From assembly GCA_900755995.1 (NCBI GenBank), contig CAAEIM010000029.1:1-11290 (forward strand): DNA of 11,290 nucleotides. Direction: 5' to 3'. Positions 6,810-11,290 of the stretch are shown here, piece after piece. A model generated the notes under the pieces. The model did no database searches, was not told where the DNA came from, and saw nothing but the letters and a program-made list of their open reading frames with translations. The DNA comes from Clostridia bacterium. Lineage in GTDB: Bacteria; Bacillota; Clostridia; Oscillospirales; Acutalibacteraceae. Each line of letters begins with the position of its first letter. Within the stretch, counting starts at the first letter, position 1. The position numbers were made by a program, and so were the translations under genes.

Positions 6810-9088
6810 ATCTTCTTCCTCCACTTTATGTTGCTGAATTTAACAAAGACTGATACTATTGATATCACAGTCAAAATCAAACATACCATTACTATAACTG
6901 TCACCACAGTTTGCCAAATATTATTTTGAAAAGCTGTTACCATTCTCACGTCAGTAAGTTCCATAGCAACAAGACAAGGTATTAGAATAATTCCGCTGGT
7001 AACTATCATCGTCATAATATTGTTTTTAAGCAACATTGACAACATAAATATAACAGTAGTAGCAGTTAATGTCACAACAAGATGGACTATACACAAAATC
7101 GCTATATATTCTCCCACTGTTACCGAGGAAGTTAGCAGATTATAATCAGACATAAACGCAATAGGTATATCAAAAATTTTAGTTCCAAAAGTAGAAATAA
7201 AATTGATGAAGTATGGTAAGTACACCAATGTAAAGGATAAGAGCGAGGTAAACATAACAGTAAATAGTTTTATCATTATTAATTTTCCTTTGCCATAACG
7301 ATTACTGCGTATTAAATTGACCATTGAATTTTTGTATTCACAAGCAAATATGTTAGATGAACAAAAGATTATGACCGCCATAAGAATAGTAAAATAAAGC
7401 CATTCCCTGTATGTATCCTCTGTTAATCGCTTGCACACCAATTCATTAACAAAAGCAGGTTCTTCGTCGATTTCCTCTGCTTTAATTTGAACATAGTATT
7501 TTTGTTCCAATATTCTATTAAATGCTTCACCCTTAGTCCGGAATAATGCGTCTATATAACTTGATTTATTTCTTTTCTCCGTTTCACTCAGGTTTTTATC
7601 ACTAAAAATCTCATTCCGCTCAGTTTCAAGGTCATCAAAATACTGTTGTTCCTTTGCAAGATAATTCTCTGTATCGGAATCAATTACACCCTCAATATCC
7701 TCCATATAGTCACAATAAGCACTTTCGCTTGCATCGTTGAAACGAATTGATAAATCATCATTCAAATTAGATACTGCAAACAACACAAGAATTATAAGAA
7801 TAACCATTGCAAAGGAGATTTTATAATGCTTGTATGCCTCTCCGCTGTATATTTTTACACTTCCTCGAATTCTATAATGTTTTTGAAGAAATTCTGCAAT
7901 GACGGAAATTATTGAAGATTTTTTCGATATTTGAGATGTTTTTGTAAATGCTGTCACACTGCCAAAAAAGCCGACCAAAGCTAAGGTTGTTGCAACCACC
8001 GTCCATACCATGATTATATTGACAGGATTTGAAAATATATTTACATTCAGGTACTCACCGAACAAGTTGTTGTTTGACAGGAAATAAACAATATTTACAT
8101 ATTTAAAGAATGAAAATGCCGATGCCCCCTCAATAAAAAAGTTTGCAGTAATTTCAACGGCTAAAAATACAACAATAATTCCGTAAATTTTCGCTGAAGT
8201 TTTCACAGCTGTGAAACAAAAGGAAAACAATAATGAAAATGCACACAAAGTCAGGGTCTTTCCTAATATCCAAAGAATTAAATATTCAAAAATACTAATC
8301 TTTAGGGAACAATTCATAAAGATCCCTATTGACTGAATGTACCTGCTCATATCTCCAAAGCCAAAGTATATTCCTGTTATCAGTATATTCGATAAGTAGA
8401 AAAGGATAGTTGTAACGACAGTAACAGCTATCACTGCAAACAGTTTTGCAACTATTGTTGCTGTTCTTCCGTTTTTCGTACTACGAACGAGGGGATACAA
8501 TCCATTTTCCCTTTCTGTGTAAAAAAGCAATATACAAGTTAAGGCAACAAGTACAATCATCAGATAATCTGTTATTTGAAACTGCGTTGCATTTTCTGCA
8601 AATGTATTGTTGCCTGCATATAACTCAACACCCTTTAGATGCTGAAAATCCAAGGGTGTTTTTTGTATATTGTTATAAGCAAAGCTATCAGGTTCTGCAA
8701 ATATGGAAAAGGACAATTGATTATCCGCCCTGCTTTGCATATTATTTATGAAATCATCATATCCATCTATGTAATTTTGCTGTGAGATAAGGTCGTTCAA
8801 AAGAGTCATTTTTTCAACAAGTGCATCCTTATCGGTACTACTCTTCGTTAACCTTTCATTGACAATATCCAACTCTTTTTTTAAATATTCACTTGGTTTT
8901 TTCGAAGAGTTACTGTTTTTAATTAAAGAATTATAATACTCTATGTTATTATGCTTAGTTCTGTCATTATAATTTTCGGCAGATGAATATATCAATGCAA
9001 ATGCATTTATACATAAAGCGACAACAAGACATATTACAAAAATCCTTTTTGACAGTAACTTATATAGTTCACAAAAAAATATTCTCAT
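6797..9088 (-). CDS. Large ABC-2 type permease with two fused homologous halves
   Basis: This 763-residue integral membrane protein has about 12 predicted helices in two six-helix halves. Each half begins with one helix (about 15-35 and 424-441), then a large charged extracytoplasmic segment (36-170 and 442-562) rich in D, E, N and K and probably partly coiled-coil. Five more helices follow in each half. The halves share a cytoplasmic motif with identical spacing: E192-N10-R202-N4-G207-N7-KLF(215-217) and E584-N10-R594-N4-G599-N7-KLF(607-609). A single chain can therefore supply both membrane halves for the ATPase. The start ATG lies 5 bases after the lipoprotein stop, with AGGT as ribosome site, and the stop overlaps the ATPase gene. 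This type is frequent next to exported-peptide genes in gut Clostridia, but whether it exports, gives immunity or removes a peptide from the membrane is not visible. Confidence 0.9.
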   Translation of the reverse strand: MRIFFCELYKLLSKRIFVICLVVALCINAFALIYSSAENYNDRTKHNNIEYYNSLIKNSNSSKKPSEYLKKELDIVNERLTKSSTDKDALVEKMTLLNDLISQQNYIDGYDDFINNMQSRADNQLSFSIFAEPDSFAYNNIQKTPLDFQHLKGVELYAGNNTFAENATQFQITDYLMIVLVALTCILLFYTERENGLYPLVRSTKNGRTATIVAKLFAVIAVTVVTTILFYLSNILITGIYFGFGDMSRYIQSIGIFMNCSLKISIFEYLILWILGKTLTLCAFSLLFSFCFTAVKTSAKIYGIIVVFLAVEITANFFIEGASAFSFFKYVNIVYFLSNNNLFGEYLNVNIFSNPVNIIMVWTVVATTLALVGFFGSVTAFTKTSQISKKSSIISVIAEFLQKHYRIRGSVKIYSGEAYKHYKISFAMVILIILVLFAVSNLNDDLSIRFNDASESAYCDYMEDIEGVIDSDTENYLAKEQQYFDDLETERNEIFSDKNLSETEKRNKSSYIDALFRTKGEAFNRILEQKYYVQIKAEEIDEEPAFVNELVCKRLTEDTYREWLYFTILMAVIIFCSSNIFACEYKNSMVNLIRSNRYGKGKLIMIKLFTVMFTSLLSFTLVYLPYFINFISTFGTKIFDIPIAFMSDYNLLTSSVTVGEYIAILCIVHLVVTLTATTVIFMLSMLLKNNIMTMIVTSGIILIPCLVAMELTDVRMVTAFQNNIWQTVVTVIVMVCLILTVISIVSVFVKFSNIKWRKKICQH
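6817..6822 (-). promoter_or_regulatory. Ribosome site GGAGGA that sets the ATPase start
   Basis: The minus strand reads GGAGGA inside the last codons of the permease gene, 7 bases before the ATG at 6809. This rules out the upstream in-frame GTG as the start. Confidence 0.75.
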
Positions 9089-9093
9089 AATAA

Positions 9094-10356
9094 TTACCTT
9101 GCAACAGCATAGTTGTTATTTTGATCATCAGCCCACTTGAGTTTGCACAGTTCTTTGAATTTTATAGTATTTCCGCCAATTGTTCCAATCTGACTTTTAT
9201 CCGCCATAACAAGGCAACGTTCATCTTTCTCGTTAAAACATTCAAATAGGAAACAATTTTCGTCCTGAGGGGCAAAAAAGTTGTATGTTTCGGTATCCAT
9301 ATTTGGCAATTTAAATGTGTCGATTTCTTTTAAGTTTTCATCACAAACAGTTATCTTCTGTTCTTTTGATGAACCATTTGCGACTTGAAAACTATTATCA
9401 AAATAGTAATATGTTCCATCGCCTGTTATTGATTGAATTTCGTTGTTTTTTTGTGAAAGTATATTTTTGCAATTATTGCCCTCTAAATCTGCCTTTACAT
9501 ACACTTTTTCATTACCATCGGAATAATACATAATCATACTGTCCCCCGCAAACGCAGAAAAAGATGCGTTGTTCTTGCCGATTTTAAGGAAAGATTTTTT
9601 CATTGTATCAAGATTTAGGCAAATAGTCTGTCTGCCAATACCGTTTCCTTCTTCGTCGAGCTCGTCAACCTGAAAATAAATATAATTCTTATATGCACAG
9701 AATGAAGAATATGTATTTTCGTTATCCTTGATAAAATGCTGAGCTTTGTATACCTCTTCTGGGCTTGATTTTGGGTTCGTGAGCGGTATTCTGAGAACAG
9801 AAGAGTCCGAGGTGTAATAAAAGTAGCCTTGATGAATAAACCAATTTGTGAATGGACTATCAAAATAATCGGTGACTTTTTGTCTGTTTGTTCCGTCCTT
9901 ATCCATTTTCATCAAATAGGTATTATATTCAATCATACTTTTATCATATTCTCCGCAAACCATATACAAATAACCATCATAATACTGAATTGCCGTTCCA
10001 AGTGATCCCCATAGTGAATCCTGCGATATGTTTTCTGATGAATTTACATATGCATCACAAGTATCAGGATCATTGTGCATACAATCAGGTTTTGCGCAAA
10101 GCGGAGTTGCTTTCTGTGTTTTGCTATCGATATAAATAATTATTCTGTCATCACCAATATAATAATATCCAGTGTCTGATTTTGTTGCAGGAATCGAAGA
10201 GCCACCACCGCTGCACAAATATGTTATCTGCATATCGTTTGAATAATCAATTAGTACGTTTTGTGAAATTGGCTTGCTTTTATCGTTTGTACATCCAAAT
10301 AAAGTAAAAACAAATATACTTGACAACGCTAAAATTAAACATAAAAATTTTTTCAT
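9094..10356 (-). CDS. Lipoprotein with beta-propeller-like repeats and a Cys/His motif
   Basis: This 420-residue protein has a type II signal peptide: a basic MKK, a hydrophobic core and the lipobox LFGC with C22 lipidated. It is therefore anchored on the outer face of the membrane. The rest has about seven repeats of the form D/N-G-Y-x-Y-Y with alternating hydrophobic residues (for example near 62-78, 125-150, 174-190, 216-245, 268-290, 306-330 and 355-385), as in six- or seven-bladed propellers (DUF5050/TolB-like). An insert near the first blade carries C87-x4-C92-x-H94-x5-C100, which I know from similar clostridial lipoproteins beside ABC transporters. It could bind metal or form disulfides. 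A GGCGGT ribosome site and a 22-base gap link it to the secreted-protein gene; the permease follows 5 bases later. It may receive or present the transporter substrate; this is inference. Confidence 0.8.
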   Translation of the reverse strand: MKKFLCLILALSSIFVFTLFGCTNDKSKPISQNVLIDYSNDMQITYLCSGGGSSIPATKSDTGYYYIGDDRIIIYIDSKTQKATPLCAKPDCMHNDPDTCDAYVNSSENISQDSLWGSLGTAIQYYDGYLYMVCGEYDKSMIEYNTYLMKMDKDGTNRQKVTDYFDSPFTNWFIHQGYFYYTSDSSVLRIPLTNPKSSPEEVYKAQHFIKDNENTYSSFCAYKNYIYFQVDELDEEGNGIGRQTICLNLDTMKKSFLKIGKNNASFSAFAGDSMIMYYSDGNEKVYVKADLEGNNCKNILSQKNNEIQSITGDGTYYYFDNSFQVANGSSKEQKITVCDENLKEIDTFKLPNMDTETYNFFAPQDENCFLFECFNEKDERCLVMADKSQIGTIGGNTIKFKELCKLKWADDQNNNYAVAR

Positions 10357-10378
10357 CAGAATACCGCCTTAATTTTAC

Positions 10379-10825
10379 TTACCTTTTATAACAACCCATT
10401 CGCAACTCGTTATCCGTGCCATCTGATGTCCAACTATAATATGTTTGCTTTGGATAAATCACCTTACTGTATGTTACAGCACCCGCATATCTTGAAAATA
10501 CTGAAGCATTAACATTTCCGGTAACTACAGATAAATCAGTACTGTTATTATAAACATAGCCACTTGAACCAGCAGCTTTAGTTTCTCTATCACCGCTTTT
10601 GTTATAATAAGCATAAACAGTACGAGCACTTTTACCGGCATCTTTCTTCTCACAGTAGGTAAAACCCTCTGCATGATTTGGATAAACAGTTAATGAACCA
10701 TATAATTCATATCCACCCATGTATACTGTACCTGTAGATACTTTCTCAACAGCGCTTGCTGAGATCGCCGATGAAATCAGCAAAGTTGAAGCAATAACTG
10801 ATACAATTAGTTTTTTTAATTTCAT
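10379..10825 (-). CDS. Secreted 148-residue protein of unknown function
   Basis: I do not recognise the family. The protein has a clear Sec signal peptide: MKLKK, a hydrophobic core to about residue 22, and an ASA cleavage site near residue 25, leaving a mature chain of about 123 residues. The mature part is rich in Gly, Ser, Thr, Tyr and Val, with alternating strands (TGTVYMGGYELYGSLTVY, then VYAYYNKSG and GAVTYSKVIYPKQTYYSW), suggesting a small beta-sandwich. It has two cysteines, C58 and C145, that could form one disulfide joining the C-terminus to the core. A perfect AGGAGG lies 8 bases before the ATG. It is the first gene of the operon with the lipoprotein, permease and ATPase, in the position where bacteriocin-like or signal proteins usually sit. 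It lacks the pattern of lactococcin 972. A toxin, an immunity factor or a cell-surface protein are all possible. Confidence 0.8.
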   Translation of the reverse strand: MKLKKLIVSVIASTLLISSAISASAVEKVSTGTVYMGGYELYGSLTVYPNHAEGFTYCEKKDAGKSARTVYAYYNKSGDRETKAAGSSGYVYNNSTDLSVVTGNVNASVFSRYAGAVTYSKVIYPKQTYYSWTSDGTDNELRMGCYKR

Positions 10826-11133
10826 TAAATTTTCCTCCTAAATAATTTTCATTAATCTTTTTTATACTTTTGTCTCTAAATAATCCATTGGACTCGCCGC
10901 CCCACTTTACTATAGTATATTGGAGCAGTAACCCGTACTTTTATTAAATTATATTAATATTTTAGTACGAATTATGCAAACACACTAAATGTTAGAGTAT
11001 ACAAAGCTAGATATATTTACTTTGATAGATAATGCCAAAAAAGTAATGACGATAGTATCTTTTAGTACGATAATAAAAAACAGATGTACTTTTCATAATA
11101 CAGTCATAATCTATTCCGCCTGCAAAAAATAAT
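10826..11133. other. Regulatory-looking gap between the peptide gene and the transport operon
   Basis: About 308 bases have no convincing gene. Near the operon are -10-like hexamers on the minus strand (TATACT, 10919-10914; TATAGT just downstream) without a matching -35, which would fit an activator-dependent promoter. Further upstream are two exact copies of TTTTAGTACGA exactly 100 bases apart (10960-10970 and 11060-11070) and an inverted CGTACT/AGTACG pair (10934-10939 and 10964-10969). A GC-rich patch at 10890-10909 repeats CGCCCCACTTTA from the left end of the window. No AgrC-like coding sequence is visible after the peptide gene. Confidence 0.45.
10960..11070. repeat. Direct repeat pair TTTTAGTACGA (10960-10970 and 11060-11070)
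   Basis: The same 11 bases occur twice, exactly 100 bases apart, in the gap upstream of the secreted-protein operon. The left copy is about 40 bases upstream of the candidate -10. Such spacing could suit a response-regulator site, but the pair may also be chance. The core AGTACG also occurs inside genes elsewhere in the window. Confidence 0.35.
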
Positions 11134-11280
11134 TCATTTTGTTTTTCTTTTATTAATATACTCGCTAAGTCGTTTAGGCTCTTTAGGCTGACCACATAAA
11201 TTTAAAGATGCCGTATTACAAGCAATTTTTACTGCACACTCAGACATTTTTTTTAATACCTCATTCATTTTCTTTCTCAT
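11134..11280 (-). CDS. AgrD-like cyclic lactone autoinducer peptide precursor
   Basis: This 48-residue precursor of a quorum-sensing peptide has the AgrD plan: a charged amphipathic N-terminal helix (MRKKMNEVLKKMSECAVKIA), a short signal core NTASLNLC (22-29), and the conserved GQPKEP (30-35) followed by a basic tail ending at K48. The QPKEP block corresponds to the P-x-x-P region after the AgrB cleavage site. By family spacing the ring would be S25-L-N-L-C29, closed by the serine as a lactone. The membrane protease AgrB would cut and cyclise it, and a sensor kinase would read the product. Two in-frame starts are possible: ATG 11280, inside the preceding gene, or ATG 11268 (44 residues), which has a weak GAGAAAG ribosome site. 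The preceding frame ends within this gene, as agrB-agrD pairs often do. A 62-residue frame on the same strand overlapping the 3' end is a shadow. Confidence 0.75.
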   Translation of the reverse strand: MRKKMNEVLKKMSECAVKIACNTASLNLCGQPKEPKRLSEYINKRKTK

Positions 11281-11290
11281 TTTTAACAAC
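11261..11290 (-). CDS. Possible AgrB C-terminus (only the last nine codons in window)
   Basis: From the window edge, one frame reads VVKNEKENE and stops with TGA at 11263-11261, overlapping the start of the AgrD-like gene. Charged Lys/Glu tails and overlap with agrD are usual for AgrB membrane peptidases. The call rests on position and the stop overlap only, because no diagnostic AgrB residue is inside the window. Confidence 0.4.
   Translation of the reverse strand, partial: VVKNEKENE

Noticed and set aside
8446..8751. Plus-strand 101-codon frame inside the permease gene
   Set aside because: No ribosome site and no protein-like pattern. It is antisense to a well-supported transmembrane and loop region.
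9615..9863. Minus-strand 82-codon frame inside the lipoprotein gene
   Set aside because: It is in another frame of a gene with strong repeat structure and a lipobox, and has no ribosome site of its own.
10379..10825. Lactococcin 972-family bacteriocin
   Set aside because: The mature protein is longer and lacks the family's characteristic Ser-Tyr-His-rich pattern and C-terminus; the permease is also ABC-2 type rather than the MacB-like type usual for that family.
11007..11195. Minus-strand 62-codon frame overlapping the AgrD-like gene
   Set aside because: Its first 20 codons overlap the AgrD-like coding region in another frame, no ribosome site precedes the ATG, and the Tyr/Phe/Arg-rich tail resembles AT-rich noise. 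A 29-codon part from an internal ATG also lacks support.
1..11290. CRISPR array, tRNA or rRNA genes, insertion sequence
   Set aside because: No regularly spaced repeats, cloverleaf-like sequence with CCA-adjacent arms, rRNA signature or transposase motif was recognised on either strand.

Overview
The window looks like a low-GC gut-type Firmicute, most likely a clostridial lineage (Ruminococcus/Eubacterium/Lachnospiraceae-like). The basis is AT-rich sequence, strong AGGAGG-type ribosome sites, an excisionase/winged-helix/mobilisation-type block typical of integrative conjugative elements (ICEs) of that group, a clostridial QPKEP-type cyclic lactone peptide gene, and lipoproteins of a style common in gut Clostridia. 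This is inferred from protein character only; no rRNA or tRNA gene was seen. Almost everything is on the minus strand, so genes read from high to low coordinates.

Left block (1-2240), mobile-element regulatory end. On the minus strand lie an AlpA/Xis-like excisionase (691-900), a winged-helix protein translationally coupled to it through a TTG start (350-694), and a small protein that runs off the left edge (1-210). Divergent from these is a plus-strand gene for a protein I assign to the DUF6076 type (1068-2240). The two directions are driven by overlapping promoters, with palindromic operator-like repeats beside them. No integrase or relaxase is inside the window.

Middle block (2289-5892), nucleotide enzymes plus a membrane protein. 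From right to left it holds a dNTP triphosphohydrolase of the dGTPase/HD family with an unusual N-terminal module (4132-5892), then a promoter-led gene pair: an inositol-monophosphatase-family enzyme (3122-3880) and, 20 bases later, a protein with two membrane helices and a beta-rich domain (2289-3101). The last resembles the 2TM-beta effectors (Cap15-like) of cyclic-nucleotide anti-phage systems. No nucleotide cyclase was found, so a defence role is only a hypothesis, but this is the best candidate here for an undescribed system.

Right block (5931-11290), peptide signalling and a transport cassette. From the right edge come the last codons of a possible AgrB, a 48-residue AgrD-like autoinducer precursor (11134-11280), a roughly 300-base regulatory-looking gap, a Sec-secreted 148-residue protein (10379-10825), a lipoprotein with a beta-propeller-like repeat pattern (9094-10356), a duplicated ABC-2 permease (6797-9088) and its ATPase (5931-6809). 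The last four genes are tightly packed and probably one operon. The arrangement suggests a quorum-sensing peptide locus upstream of an exported protein and its transporter. The sensor kinase and response regulator expected for an agr system are not in the window.
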